A stretch of DNA of 48,376 nt. It comes from Clostridiales bacterium (GTDB lineage Bacteria > Bacillota > Clostridia > Oscillospirales > Oscillospiraceae). Under the pieces are notes generated by a model, which did no database searches, was not told where the DNA came from, and worked only from the letters and a program-made list of their open reading frames with translations. The stretch is taken from NCBI GenBank assembly GCA_022786995.1, contig JALFUW010000005.1, forward strand, positions 1 to 48,376. The letters run 5' to 3'. Position numbers and translations under genes: made by a program. This document shows, one piece after another, positions 22,005 to 31,181 of this stretch (the stretch's first letter is position 1; every line of letters begins with the position of its first letter).

Positions 22005-22586
22005 GTGGCAAAAACCCATTCGGACGCTTCCAGGAAGGAGCGTTCCCGAACGATCCGCTGGGTCGTTACGGTATTTCTCGTCACTTTGGCCGTTTCCGGC
22101 ATGATCAGCCTGATCTCCGATGAGGTCATGGCAAGCAGCGGACTTCTGGCAGCGTTCGCGATCCTGCTGGGGATTGTATTTTTAGGAATCATCTTCGACA
22201 TTATCGGCATGGCGGTGGCAACCGCCAGCGAAAAGCCCTTTCACTCCATGGCGGCCCGGAAGGTGCCCGGCGCCCAGGAGGCCATCCGTCTGCTGCGCAA
22301 CGCGGAGCGGGTCAGCTCCATCTGCAACGACGTGGTGGGCGACATCTGCGGCGTTGTCTCCGGCAGTGCCTCGGCAACCATCGCGGCGCTGATCCTGACG
22401 CATGTTGATACGCTTTGGCCCCGGGCGGTGAGTCTTGGCATGTCCGCCCTTGTGGCGGGACTGACGGTGGGGGGTAAAGCCATCGGTAAGACCATTGCGG
22501 TCAATTCCTGCACGCAGATCGTGCATTTGGTTGGGCGGATCCTGTATACGCTGAACCGGCTCAGTAAAAAGAAAACATTACGATAG
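22005..22586 (+). CDS. oapA: OLE-associated membrane protein OapA
   Basis: This 193-aa protein has a basic N-terminus, two strong hydrophobic helices at about residues 18-38 (RWVVTVFLVTLAVSGMISLI) and 45-70, and two weaker ones at about 110-130 and 145-165. A highly basic tail (NRLSKKKTLR) follows, suited to RNA binding. It starts with GTG at 22005 after AAAAGGAG, about 55 bases beyond the RNA. In Firmicutes with OLE RNA, the adjacent gene encodes a small 4-helix protein that binds the RNA and holds it at the membrane, and dxs follows. Here dxs starts 3 bases after the stop. The assignment is from topology and context. Confidence 0.85.
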   Translation: MAKTHSDASRKERSRTIRWVVTVFLVTLAVSGMISLISDEVMASSGLLAAFAILLGIVFLGIIFDIIGMAVATASEKPFHSMAARKVPGAQEAIRLLRNAERVSSICNDVVGDICGVVSGSASATIAALILTHVDTLWPRAVSLGMSALVAGLTVGGKAIGKTIAVNSCTQIVHLVGRILYTLNRLSKKKTLR

Positions 22587-22589
22587 GTT

Positions 22590-24461
22590 GTGTCAGATGT
22601 GGACATTTTAGAGAGAATTAACACCCACGAGGATCTTTTGCGCCTCGATGATGATCAGCGCAGCCAGCTTTGCGACGAAATTCGCCGGTTTTTGATTGAC
22701 AGCGTGTCGAAAACCGGCGGACACCTGGCAGGCAATCTGGGTGTGGTAGAGTTGAGCGTTGCCATCGAAACTGTTTTTGATACGAATACTGACCGCTTGG
22801 TGTTTGACGTCGGTCATCAGTCTTATGTGCATAAGCTGCTGACGGGCCGCCGGGCGGATTTTGCCCATCTGCGGCAGTATGGCGGTATTTCCGGCTTCCC
22901 AAAGCCCTCGGAAAGCGATACCGATGCCTTTGTAGCGGGCCATGCTTCCAGTTCCGTGTCCATCGCGCTGGGTATGGCTCGGGCGCGAACGCTGCTGCAT
23001 GAAAGCTATGACGTGGTCACCGTAATCGGTGACGGCGCCCTCACCGGCGGCATGGCCTATGAGGGTCTGAATGATGCTGCCGTCAGCGGTGAGCCGATGG
23101 TCATCATCGTCAATGACAACAAAATGTCCATCGGCAGAAACGTGGGCGGCCTGTCCAGCCATCTGTCCCGGCTGCGTTCCAGCGACAACTATCTGGACGC
23201 GAAGCGCACCTATCGCAGGGTTATGAAGGCGCTGCCCGGCGGTGAGCGCATCTATGCTGTCAGCAGCCGGATCAAGAATAAACTGAAGCGACTGCTGCTG
23301 CCTGCCACCATATTTGAAAATATGGGCTTTACCTATCTGGGACCGGCGGACGGTCACGACCTGCCGAACCTCATCTCCCTGCTGAGTGCCGCAAAGGAGC
23401 TGCGGGAGCCGGTGGTTGTCCATGTGGTGACAAAAAAGGGCAAGGGCTACCCCTTCGCGGAGGAAGACCCCGCCAAGTTCCACGGTATCGGCAAATTCGA
23501 TCCCATGACCGGCAAGAAGCTGGGGGTGAAAGCCGCTACCTATTCGGATTCTTTCGGCGAGACAATGATTGCTCTGGCTGAAAACAACCAAAAGGTTTGC
23601 GCCATTACCGCTGCCATGCCCGGCGGCACCGGCCTGCTGAGCTTCCAGAAGCGATTCCCGGATCGAACCTTTGATGTGGGTATTGCGGAGGAACACGCTG
23701 TGTCCATGGCCGGAGGGCTTGCCAAGCAGGGTATGGTGCCTGTGGTGGCCCTGTACGCTACCTTCCTGCAGCGGAGCTTCGACCAGATTATACAGGACAT
23801 CTGCCTGCTTCACCTGCATGTGGTGCTTGCCATCGACAGGGCAGGTCTGGTGGGTGACGACGGCCCGACCCATCATGGTGTGTTTGATATTGGCTTCCTG
23901 CGCCAGATGCCGGGTATGCGGATTTTGAATCCAGCCAGTCTGGCAGAACAGAAAGAAATGCTGCGCTGGGCGGTGGAAGACTATGACGGCCCGGTGGCCG
24001 TCCGCTACCCCAGAGGTACCGAGGGAAGCTATACCGCCTGCGACTGGCAGGGACTGGATGGCGCGCTTGTAAAGTGCCATCGAAATGGTCGTGATGTAGC
24101 TCTAATTACCTACGGTTCCACGCTGCAAACGGCTTTGGACGCGGCGGAGGAGCTGGCGAAGCAGGGGATTGAAGCTGCTGTTCTGCGGCTGCTGTCGGTC
24201 TGTCCTGTTCCGTCTGAACAGGTTGCCGCTTTCTTGCAGCAGACAAAGCTGGCGGTGATCATTGAGGAAACGGCATCAAACTCCGGCATTCGGGAAGCGC
24301 TTGCCTGGGATCTGGCAAGGCTGTGCCCGAATTGCCGGGTGGACGGAATCGATCTTGGCCAGGATTTTGTACCCCATGGTACATTGAAGGAATTGTATGA
24401 ACGCTGCGGTCTGGATGCTGTGTCTATATCTGAATTTACTAGGGAGGTGCTTGCCCGGTGA
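22590..24461 (+). CDS. dxs: 1-deoxy-D-xylulose-5-phosphate synthase
   Basis: This 623-aa thiamine-diphosphate enzyme makes DXP from pyruvate and glyceraldehyde 3-phosphate, the first step of the MEP isoprenoid route. The substrate His is H76 in DVGHQSYVHKLLTG. The ThDP/Mg motif GDG (147-149) continues to the Asn in IVNDNKMSIGRN, and the second domain has DRAGLVGDDGPTHHG. A C-terminal transketolase-like domain follows. It starts with GTG 3 bases after oapA and ends 4 bases into the next gene (overlap at 24458). Its place behind oapA matches other OLE-bearing genomes. Confidence 0.95.
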   Translation: MSDVDILERINTHEDLLRLDDDQRSQLCDEIRRFLIDSVSKTGGHLAGNLGVVELSVAIETVFDTNTDRLVFDVGHQSYVHKLLTGRRADFAHLRQYGGISGFPKPSESDTDAFVAGHASSSVSIALGMARARTLLHESYDVVTVIGDGALTGGMAYEGLNDAAVSGEPMVIIVNDNKMSIGRNVGGLSSHLSRLRSSDNYLDAKRTYRRVMKALPGGERIYAVSSRIKNKLKRLLLPATIFENMGFTYLGPADGHDLPNLISLLSAAKELREPVVVHVVTKKGKGYPFAEEDPAKFHGIGKFDPMTGKKLGVKAATYSDSFGETMIALAENNQKVCAITAAMPGGTGLLSFQKRFPDRTFDVGIAEEHAVSMAGGLAKQGMVPVVALYATFLQRSFDQIIQDICLLHLHVVLAIDRAGLVGDDGPTHHGVFDIGFLRQMPGMRILNPASLAEQKEMLRWAVEDYDGPVAVRYPRGTEGSYTACDWQGLDGALVKCHRNGRDVALITYGSTLQTALDAAEELAKQGIEAAVLRLLSVCPVPSEQVAAFLQQTKLAVIIEETASNSGIREALAWDLARLCPNCRVDGIDLGQDFVPHGTLKELYERCGLDAVSISEFTREVLAR

Positions 24462-25267
24462 AGGTAAAAAAAAGACTGGACGTTTTGCTCACCGAGCAGG
24501 GTTACGCTGACAGCCGTTCAAAGGCGCAGGCAATTATTATGAGCGGCCTTGTTTATGTAAACGGTCAAAAGGCGGACAAGCCGGGCGTCTCCTACGATGA
24601 GACAGTGGAACTGGAAGTCAGGGGGGCAGTATGTCCCTATGTCAGCCGCGGGGGCCTGAAACTGGAAAAGGCGCTGCGGGATTTCGGCGTGAAGCCTGTT
24701 GACTATGTGTGCAGCGATTCCGGCGCTTCCACCGGCGGTTTTACGGACTGCCTTCTGCAGCAGGGCGCGAAAAAGGTCTTTGCCATCGATGTGGGCTACG
24801 GCCAGCTGGACTGGAAGATCCGCAGCGATCCCCGGGTAGTTGTCATGGAACGCACCAATATCCGCTACGTCACCCCGGAGCAGCTGGGGGAGCCGCTGGA
24901 TTTGTCTGTGATTGACGTCAGCTTCATTTCCCTGAAAATTGTTTTGCCTGCCATCAAAGCTCTGCTGAAGCCCACAGGGCAGGTTCTGTGCCTGATCAAG
25001 CCCCAGTTTGAGGCAGGGAAGGAAAAGGTGGGCAAAAAAGGCGTTGTCCGGGAAAAGAGCACCCATAAGGAAGTTTTAGATAATTTTGTGGTACTGGCAA
25101 AGGCGCTTGACTTTCAAATCCTCGGCCTGACCTTCTCCCCGGTGAAGGGGCCGGAGGGCAATATTGAATTTCTGGCCCATCTCAGCCTTGACGCGGTGGA
25201 GGGCATTTGCCCAGATACCGCGGATGTGGTGCAGCAAGCCCACGCCGCGCTGGATAAGGGGGAGTAA
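24458..25267 (+). CDS. TlyA-family rRNA methyltransferase (S4 + FtsJ domains)
   Basis: This 269-aa protein has an S4 RNA-binding domain at residues 5-60 (RLDVLLTEQGYADSRSKAQA) and an FtsJ-like Rossmann methyltransferase. That domain has SAM motif DSGASTGGFTDCLLQQGA and catalytic-type residues in VIDVSFISLK and LIKPQFE. TlyA proteins 2'-O-methylate rRNA cytidines, and some are called hemolysin A for historical reasons. It is equivalent to YqxC of Bacillus, which also sits between dxs and the NAD kinase, argR and recN genes. It overlaps the dxs stop by 4 bases. Confidence 0.92.
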   Translation: MKVKKRLDVLLTEQGYADSRSKAQAIIMSGLVYVNGQKADKPGVSYDETVELEVRGAVCPYVSRGGLKLEKALRDFGVKPVDYVCSDSGASTGGFTDCLLQQGAKKVFAIDVGYGQLDWKIRSDPRVVVMERTNIRYVTPEQLGEPLDLSVIDVSFISLKIVLPAIKALLKPTGQVLCLIKPQFEAGKEKVGKKGVVREKSTHKEVLDNFVVLAKALDFQILGLTFSPVKGPEGNIEFLAHLSLDAVEGICPDTADVVQQAHAALDKGE

Positions 25268-25270
25268 CCG

Positions 25271-26134
25271 ATGAAAAATGTGATTCTTACTCCCAATCCT
25301 TACCGGGATAAAAATTTTCAGACGGTTCGGGAGGCTATGCGGATTCTGAAGGAAGCCGGAATCAGCACCCGTCTTTGTCTGCCCTTTGAGGTGGACCGCT
25401 CCTTTGATCTGCCAAAGGATCTGCGGTTCTCCCGGCTGGATCGGGAGCTGCCCAATGCAGAACTGGTCATCTGCTTCGGCGGCGACGGCACCATTCTGCA
25501 CATGGCCAAGGCGGCAACCCGGAAGGGTATCCCCATTCTTGGGGTCAATATCGGCACCATGGGGTTTATGGCGGAGCTGGAAAGTACGGAGCTGGATAAG
25601 CTCGTGAGAGTTGCCCGGGGGGAGTATACCCTTGACAGCCGCATGATGCTGGATGTCACGGTTCAGCGGGAACGTGACATTCTGTTCCATGACATCTGCT
25701 TAAACGACGTTGTGGTGACAAAGGGCGCTGTTGCCCGGATCGTGCACCTGTGCGTCAGGTGTGACGGCGTGCGTGCCATGGAGTTCGGCGGGGATGGTGT
25801 CGTTGTGTCCACGCCTACAGGCTCCACGGCCTACAGCTATTCCGCCGGCGGCCCCATTGTGGAGCCGGAGGCGAAAAATATCATTATTACGCCGATTTGT
25901 GCCCATGAAATCGGAAGCCGCTGCATTGTAGCATCGGACAATCGGGTTATCAGTGTGGAGCAGATTCAGAATGCCCGGAGAAATGCCTTCCTGTCGGTAG
26001 ACGGCGGCAGAGCGGTTCGGCTGAATATGGGCGATGTGGCAACGATTAAAAAATCCCATCTGGAAACCCGGCTGGTTCGGCTGAAGGAACGCAGTTTCTA
26101 TGATGTGGTAAGCTCTAAATTCAACAGAGCATAG
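25271..26134 (+). CDS. nadK: NAD kinase
   Basis: This 287-aa cytoplasmic enzyme phosphorylates NAD to NADP. It shows the GGDGTIL motif near residue 70, the NDVVVTKG motif and the glycine-rich DGVVVSTPTGSTAYSYSAGG region. It starts 3 bases after the previous stop. Position and order are as in many Firmicutes (tlyA-nadK-argR-recN). Confidence 0.94.
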   Translation: MKNVILTPNPYRDKNFQTVREAMRILKEAGISTRLCLPFEVDRSFDLPKDLRFSRLDRELPNAELVICFGGDGTILHMAKAATRKGIPILGVNIGTMGFMAELESTELDKLVRVARGEYTLDSRMMLDVTVQRERDILFHDICLNDVVVTKGAVARIVHLCVRCDGVRAMEFGGDGVVVSTPTGSTAYSYSAGGPIVEPEAKNIIITPICAHEIGSRCIVASDNRVISVEQIQNARRNAFLSVDGGRAVRLNMGDVATIKKSHLETRLVRLKERSFYDVVSSKFNRA

Positions 26135-26147
26135 AGGGGGAAGGACG

Positions 26148-26600
26148 TTGAAATCAAAGAGACAGGCAAAGATCATGGAGATCATCTCCACTACCAACGT
26201 GGAGACCCAGGAGCAGCTGCTGGACGCGCTGCGCGAAGCTGGATTTAACAGCACACAGGCGACCATTTCCCGGGACATTAAGGAGCTGCGTATCATCAAG
26301 GAGCTGACCAGCTTCGGCACTTATCACTATACCGCCGCTGCCCGGGAAGTGCCTGGCACCTTTACGGGTCGCCTCAATACCATTTTTCGGGAGTGCGTTA
26401 CAAGCTTTGACTACGCCCAGAATATCATTGTCATTCACACCCTGCCCGGACTTGCCAACGCCGCCGCTTCCGCGCTGGACACCATGAGCCGCAGTGTTGT
26501 GCTGGGCAGCATCGCCGGTGACGATACAGTGTTCATCGTCATGCGGGATACCAATTCCGCCGCGGCCTTCTGTGGAGAGATTAAGAATCTGCTGAGCTGA
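26148..26600 (+). CDS. argR: Arginine repressor
   Basis: This 150-aa protein has an N-terminal winged helix-turn-helix (NSTQATISRDIKELRIIK) and a C-terminal hexamerisation and arginine-binding domain (GLANAAASALDT, GSIAGDDTVFIV with the Asp pair that binds arginine). It starts with TTG at 26148 after GAGGGGGAAGG. It represses arginine biosynthesis and activates catabolism when arginine is plentiful. No ARG box is obvious in this window. Confidence 0.93.
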   Translation: MKSKRQAKIMEIISTTNVETQEQLLDALREAGFNSTQATISRDIKELRIIKELTSFGTYHYTAAAREVPGTFTGRLNTIFRECVTSFDYAQNIIVIHTLPGLANAAASALDTMSRSVVLGSIAGDDTVFIVMRDTNSAAAFCGEIKNLLS

Positions 26601-26619
26601 AACAAGGAGGGGAGAACCC

Positions 26620-28269
26620 GTGCTGAGCTTACTGCATATTGAGAATATCGCGGTCATTGAGAGCGCGGATATATCCTTTGACCGGGGATTTAATGTTCTG
26701 ACCGGCGAAACCGGCGCCGGTAAATCGATCGTGATCGATGCCATCTCCGCCATCCTGGGCGAGCGGGCCTATCGGGATATGATCCGTACCGGCACCGAGC
26801 GGGCATCTGTACGGGCGGTATTTACGGATGTCCCGCAGCTGACGTGGTTTTCCGAAAATGGCGTGGAATATGACCCGGAAACGGTGATTTCCCGGGAGAT
26901 TCATCTGGACGGAAAGAATATATGCCGTGTCAACGGTACGCTGGTTAACGTGACAAACCTCCACAAGCTGGGCATCCAGCTGATTAACATTCACGGTCAG
27001 CATGATTCTGCCGCTTTGTTTGATGAAGAAAACCATCTGACCTTTCTGGACAGCTTTGCGGATAATACCCCATTGCGGCAGGATTACAGCGAAAAATATG
27101 AGGCCGTTGCGAAACTGCGGCGGGAGATTAACGCCCTGACCATGGACGAGAGTGAAAAGCTGCGCCGCATGGAGACCCTGAAATACCAGATCGCTGAGAT
27201 TGAAAAGGCTGAGCTGGAGGCCGGAGAGGATGAGCTTCTCGAGGAGCGCCGCAAAGTGCTGCAAAACGCGGAAAAGCTGAGTAACGGCATGGAGACCGCC
27301 GTGGAATGCCTGTATGGCGGAGACGAATCCGACGGCGCCGCGGGCTTGCTTGCTCAGGCGGAATACGCCCTCGCGAGACTGGCAAAGTTCAGCGATACCT
27401 TTTCCGAGCTTCACGACCGGGTGTCCGATCTCATGTATCAGGTTCAGGACGCCGCGGAAGAGGTTCGGGATGCCCGGGACAGTCTGAGCTATTCAGCCGA
27501 TGAATTGGAGCAGATTGAGTCCCGGTTGGATGTAATTCACAAGCTGCGCCGGAAATACGGCGCGACCTGTGAGGACATTCTTTCCTATCTTGACAAGGCA
27601 AAGGCGGAGCTGGACGAGATCGAATTTGCGGACGACCATCTGGAACGTCTGAAAAAGAGTCTCAAAAAAGCGGAGAAAGCGGCCTGGGATGCCGCAAAGG
27701 CTCTGCGGGAAAACCGACAGGAAACGGCAAAGGCCATGTCCCTGCGGATTTTGTCGGAGCTTGCCCAGCTGGATATGCCACGGGTGCAGTTCTCCTGCGA
27801 ATTTACGGAAACGGAGCTGACCGCCAATGGCGCGGATGCCGTGGCTTTCTATATGTCTGCCAACGCAGGCGAAGCCTTGAAGCCTCTGAGTAAGGTGGCT
27901 TCCGGCGGCGAGCTGGCCCGCATTATGCTGGCCATGAAAAACGTGCTGGCGGAAAAAGACCAGATCGGTACGCTGATCTTCGACGAGGTGGACACCGGCG
28001 TATCGGGCCGTGCCGCCCAGAAGGTTGCGGAGAAGCTGAGAAGCGTTGCCACCCATAAACAGGTGCTGTGCGTGACCCACCTGCCCCAGCTGGCGGCACT
28101 GGCGGACACCCATCTGCTGATTGCCAAGTCCGAGCAGGATGGACGCACCTATACTACCGTTACACCGCTGGACAGAGAGGGACGGAAACGGGAGCTGGCC
28201 CGGATCATCGGCGGTACGAATATCACCGAGACCACGCTGAAAAGCGCGGAAGAAATGCTGCGGGTTTGA
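26620..28269 (+). CDS. recN: DNA repair protein RecN
   Basis: This 549-aa SMC-like ATPase acts in double-strand break repair. Walker A is GETGAGKSIVIDAI near residue 30, the ABC signature region is KVASGGELARIMLAMK, and Walker B is LIFDEVDTGVSG. The centre (residues ~150-370) is a two-armed coiled coil. It starts with GTG after AAGGAGGGGAG. It closes the OLE-oapA-dxs operon. I see no convincing terminator before the next promoter. Confidence 0.94.
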   Translation: MLSLLHIENIAVIESADISFDRGFNVLTGETGAGKSIVIDAISAILGERAYRDMIRTGTERASVRAVFTDVPQLTWFSENGVEYDPETVISREIHLDGKNICRVNGTLVNVTNLHKLGIQLINIHGQHDSAALFDEENHLTFLDSFADNTPLRQDYSEKYEAVAKLRREINALTMDESEKLRRMETLKYQIAEIEKAELEAGEDELLEERRKVLQNAEKLSNGMETAVECLYGGDESDGAAGLLAQAEYALARLAKFSDTFSELHDRVSDLMYQVQDAAEEVRDARDSLSYSADELEQIESRLDVIHKLRRKYGATCEDILSYLDKAKAELDEIEFADDHLERLKKSLKKAEKAAWDAAKALRENRQETAKAMSLRILSELAQLDMPRVQFSCEFTETELTANGADAVAFYMSANAGEALKPLSKVASGGELARIMLAMKNVLAEKDQIGTLIFDEVDTGVSGRAAQKVAEKLRSVATHKQVLCVTHLPQLAALADTHLLIAKSEQDGRTYTTVTPLDREGRKRELARIIGGTNITETTLKSAEEMLRV

Positions 28270-28279
28270 TTCAAAAAAC

Positions 28280-28308
28280 TTGACAAATCCAGCTATCTTT
28301 GCTAGGAT
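28280..28308 (+). promoter_or_regulatory. Promoter of the T-box operon
   Basis: -35 TTGACA (28280-28285), 17-bp spacer, -10 TAGGAT (28303-28308). Transcription would begin at about 28315, just before the T-box leader. Confidence 0.75.
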
Positions 28309-28314
28309 AGCCGG

Positions 28315-28574
28315 GTAAACACAGTGAAGGGAAGAAGTAAGCGCACCCGTTCCCCCAGAGAGCTGCCGGTTGGTGAAAGGCAGCGGGAAAACGCGCCCAA
28401 ATACCTCCCGGAGTGGCTTGCCTGAAAGATACAGTAGGGGAAGACGGGTTCGCCCGATAGCGCGAGTGGCGTTATTTGACGCCGTAAGGGCATCTGTCGT
28501 GAGACTATGCCGAATCAGAGGTGGTACCGTGCGCTTTTGCACCCTCTATTCCGTCCGGGATAGAGGGTGTTTTT
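28315..28574 (+). promoter_or_regulatory. Tyrosine T-box leader
   Basis: The leader reads uncharged tRNA and controls transcription antitermination. Stem I includes AGAGAGCTG and GGTTGGTGAAAG. The specifier region has AAATACC with UAC (Tyr) at 28402-28404. The T-box core GAGGTGGTACCGTG at 28519-28532 contains the UGGN element that pairs with the tRNA acceptor end. The terminator is the 10-bp stem 28540-28549/28560-28569 followed by five T. The Tyr specifier agrees with tyrS two genes downstream. Confidence 0.9.
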
Positions 28575-28594
28575 GCGTTAAAGGAGTGAGACAG

Positions 28595-28975
28595 ATGAAT
28601 TATCCGTGGACTGACGAATATTTGCTGAAAAAGGCGGCTGTTCACAAGGATTTCAAAGAGGAATGGGGCTGGTACCGCTATCAGATCGGGGGAAAGATGT
28701 TCGCTGCCGTCTGTCTGGACGAAGCGGGAAAGCCTTACTATATCACCCTGAAGCTGGCGCCTGCCAACGGCGACTTCTATCGGCAGCAGTACCCGGATGT
28801 GCTCCCGGGATACTATATGAATAAAGTGCATTGGAACTCCGTCAAAGTGGACGGTCAGGTGCCGGACGCGGTACTGCGGGATATGCTGGATGAAGCCTAT
28901 GACCTTGTCCTGCATTCCTTCAGCAAAAAGAAGCAGGCAGAATTGGTTTCCGGCGAAGGAGAACGCCATGATTGA
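28595..28975 (+). CDS. MmcQ/YjbR-family protein
   Basis: This 126-aa protein begins at ATG 28595 with AAAGGAGTGAG upstream. It has the small MmcQ/YjbR fold pattern: FKEEWGWYRYQIGGKMFA, ITLKLAP near the middle, then DVLPGYYMNKVHWNSV and a C-terminal helix LDEAYDLVLHS. These are double-wing DNA-binding-like proteins of unknown role. It is the first gene behind the tyrosine T-box, so it is made when tyrosyl-tRNA runs low, which is an unexplained link. It overlaps the next gene by 8 bases. Confidence 0.85.
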   Translation: MNYPWTDEYLLKKAAVHKDFKEEWGWYRYQIGGKMFAAVCLDEAGKPYYITLKLAPANGDFYRQQYPDVLPGYYMNKVHWNSVKVDGQVPDAVLRDMLDEAYDLVLHSFSKKKQAELVSGEGERHD

Positions 28976-29900
28976 AACACCTATGGATGTTCTGACCGTA
29001 TTTCCGGTTCGGAAAACAAAACGCCAGAAGCAGATCTTTCGGGATGCGGTGCAGGCATATGCCACCTCCATCGGCTATGACAGCCGGGTGGAGCAGGGAA
29101 GCCTTGGCAGCAGAAATCTGGTCATCGGAAATCCCGGACAGGCAGATTATCTGGTGACCGCTCACTACGATACCTGCGCCCGGCTGCCCATCCCCAATTA
29201 TATTACGCCCTGTAATCTATGGCTGTTTCTGCTCTGGCAGGTTGTACTTACGCTGTTGATTCTGGCGGTGTGCGTGCTTTTGGGCCTTGGGGTGGGCCTG
29301 CTTACCGGCAGCGGCACCATCGGCGCATGGAGCGGATACCTGATGGTTTGGGTGATTCTGGCCCTGATGCTGATTGGCCCCGCCAACCCCAGCAACGCCA
29401 ACGACAACACCTCCGGCGTGGTGACCCTGTTGGAAATTGCCAAAAGTATGCCGGAAAACCAGCGGAAGAAAGTCGCTTTTGTTCTGTTTGATTTGGAAGA
29501 AGCAGGCCTGATCGGCTCCGCTTCCTACCGCAAAGCCCACAAAGCCCAGACAGACCGCCAAATGGTGCTGAATCTGGACTGCATCGGCGACGGGGATTAT
29601 CTCACACTTTTCCCCACGAAGAAGCTGAGACAGGACAGAAAACGCCTGACATCCCTCTATAAGGCCTGCGGCTATTTTGGAAAAAAGAGTATCCTTGTCC
29701 ACGAGAAGGGCTTTGCCTTTTACCCCTCTGATCAGGCGAATTTCCCCTGTGGCGTGGGTATCTGTGCCTTAAAAAAGGCTGGAAAGACCCTGTATCTTGG
29801 CAGAATCCATACAAAAAAGGACACCATTTTGGATAGAACCAATGTTAATCTTCTGCGTGCGGCATTGATTACTTATATCTGCCGTGACGCGGCGCAATAA
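28968..29900 (+). CDS. Membrane-inserted M28-family metallopeptidase
   Basis: This 310-aa protein has M28 zinc-peptidase motifs: HYDTCARLP, NANDNTSGVV, DLEEAGLIGSASYR and LNLDCIGDGDYL. Two hydrophobic helices (LWLFLLWQVVLTLLILAVCV and a second near WVILALMLIG) are inserted between the first and second metal motifs, which is unusual. They would anchor the catalytic part at the membrane. The ATG at 28968 overlaps the previous stop. It is co-transcribed with tyrS under the Tyr T-box, so a role in freeing tyrosine or other amino acids from peptides is plausible but unproven. Confidence 0.85.
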   Translation: MIETPMDVLTVFPVRKTKRQKQIFRDAVQAYATSIGYDSRVEQGSLGSRNLVIGNPGQADYLVTAHYDTCARLPIPNYITPCNLWLFLLWQVVLTLLILAVCVLLGLGVGLLTGSGTIGAWSGYLMVWVILALMLIGPANPSNANDNTSGVVTLLEIAKSMPENQRKKVAFVLFDLEEAGLIGSASYRKAHKAQTDRQMVLNLDCIGDGDYLTLFPTKKLRQDRKRLTSLYKACGYFGKKSILVHEKGFAFYPSDQANFPCGVGICALKKAGKTLYLGRIHTKKDTILDRTNVNLLRAALITYICRDAAQ

Positions 29901-29915
29901 GAAAGGAAACGAAGA

Positions 29916-31139
29916 ATGAAACTGTATGATGAACTGGTTGCCCGGGGCCTCATTGCTCAGGTGACCAACGAAGACGAAATCCGGGACATGATCGATAACG
30001 GGAAGGCCACCTTCTACATTGGCTTTGACCCCACCGCCGATTCCCTCCATGTGGGCCACTTCATGGCCCTGTGCCTGATGAAGCGGCTGCAAATGGCAGG
30101 AAACCGTCCCATTGCCCTGATCGGCGGCGGCACCGCCATGATCGGCGACCCCTCCGGCCGCACCGACATGCGCAGCATGATGACCCGGGAGACCATCCAG
30201 CACAACTGCGACTGCTTCAAGAAGCAGATGGAACGGTTCATCGAGTTTGGCGAAGGCAAAGCCATGATGGTCAACAACGCCGACTGGCTGCTGGATCTCA
30301 ACTATGTGGACGTTCTGCGGGAAGTGGGCGCCTGTTTCTCTGTAAACAATATGCTCCGGGCCGAGTGCTACAAGCAGCGCATGGAGAAGGGCCTTAGCTT
30401 TCTGGAGTTTAACTACATGATCATGCAGTCCTATGACTTCTACCATCTGTACCAGACCTACGGCTGTAATATGCAGTTCGGCGGCAACGACCAGTGGAGC
30501 AATATGCTGGGCGGCACCGAACTGATTCGCCGGAAGCTGGGCAAGGATGCCCATGCCATGACCATCACTCTGCTTCTCAACTCCGAGGGCAAAAAGATGG
30601 GTAAGACCGCCAAGGGTGCCGTATGGCTGGATCCCAACAAGACTTCTCCCTTCGAATTCTACCAGTACTGGCGGAATGTGGAGGACGCGGACGTACTCAA
30701 GTGTATCCGTATGCTGACCTTCCTGCCCCTGGAGGAAATTGATGCCATGTCCGACTGGAAGGATGCCAAGCTCAACGAAGCCAAGGAGATCCTTGCTTAC
30801 GAGCTGACCAAGCTGGTTCACGGTGAGGAGGAAGCGGACAAGGCCAAGGCTGCCGCCAAGGCGCTGTTTGTGGGCGGCGGCGACGATGCCAATATGCCCA
30901 CCACCGAGATCACCGCCGACAAGCTCACCGATGGCAAGATCGGCATTCTGAATCTGATGGTTGCCTGCGGCCTGGCTCCCTCCAACAAGCAGGCCCGCCA
31001 GCTGGTTGAGCAGGGCGGTGTGCTGGTCAACGACGAGAAGGTGCCCTCCGCCCAGTTTGCCGTCACTGAGGAAATGCTCAAAGCGGGTGTGAAGATCCGC
31101 AAGGGCAAGAAGGTCTTCCACAAGGCCGTGCTGGGTTAA
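29916..31139 (+). CDS. tyrS: Tyrosyl-tRNA synthetase
   Basis: This 407-aa class I synthetase charges tRNA-Tyr. The Rossmann domain has the HIGH-like signature in DSLHVGHF and the tyrosine-binding region [26 protein letters not shown] is the KMSKS loop. An S4 RNA-binding domain closes the chain ([20 protein letters not shown]). AGAAAGGAAACG precedes the ATG. It is the logical target of the upstream T-box. A terminator shared with dapA follows. Confidence 0.95.
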   Translation: MKLYDELVARGLIAQVTNEDEIRDMIDNGKATFYIGFDPTADSLHVGHFMALCLMKRLQMAGNRPIALIGGGTAMIGDPSGRTDMRSMMTRETIQHNCDCFKKQMERFIEFGEGKAMMVNNADWLLDLNYVDVLREVGACFSVNNMLRAECYKQRMEKGLSFLEFNYMIMQSYDFYHLYQTYGCNMQFGGNDQWSNMLGGTELIRRKLGKDAHAMTITLLLNSEGKKMGKTAKGAVWLDPNKTSPFEFYQYWRNVEDADVLKCIRMLTFLPLEEIDAMSDWKDAKLNEAKEILAYELTKLVHGEEEADKAKAAAKALFVGGGDDANMPTTEITADKLTDGKIGILNLMVACGLAPSNKQARQLVEQGGVLVNDEKVPSAQFAVTEEMLKAGVKIRKGKKVFHKAVLG

Positions 31140-31151
31140 TTGAATAAATTG

Positions 31152-31173
31152 CGCTCTCCCAAACGGGAGAGCG
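31152..31173. terminator. Bidirectional terminator between tyrS and dapA
   Basis: CGCTCTCCC and GGGAGAGCG pair perfectly around AAAC. It ends tyrS on the plus strand and dapA (stop at 31182) on the minus strand. Confidence 0.8.
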
Positions 31174-31181
31174 AATCTTTC

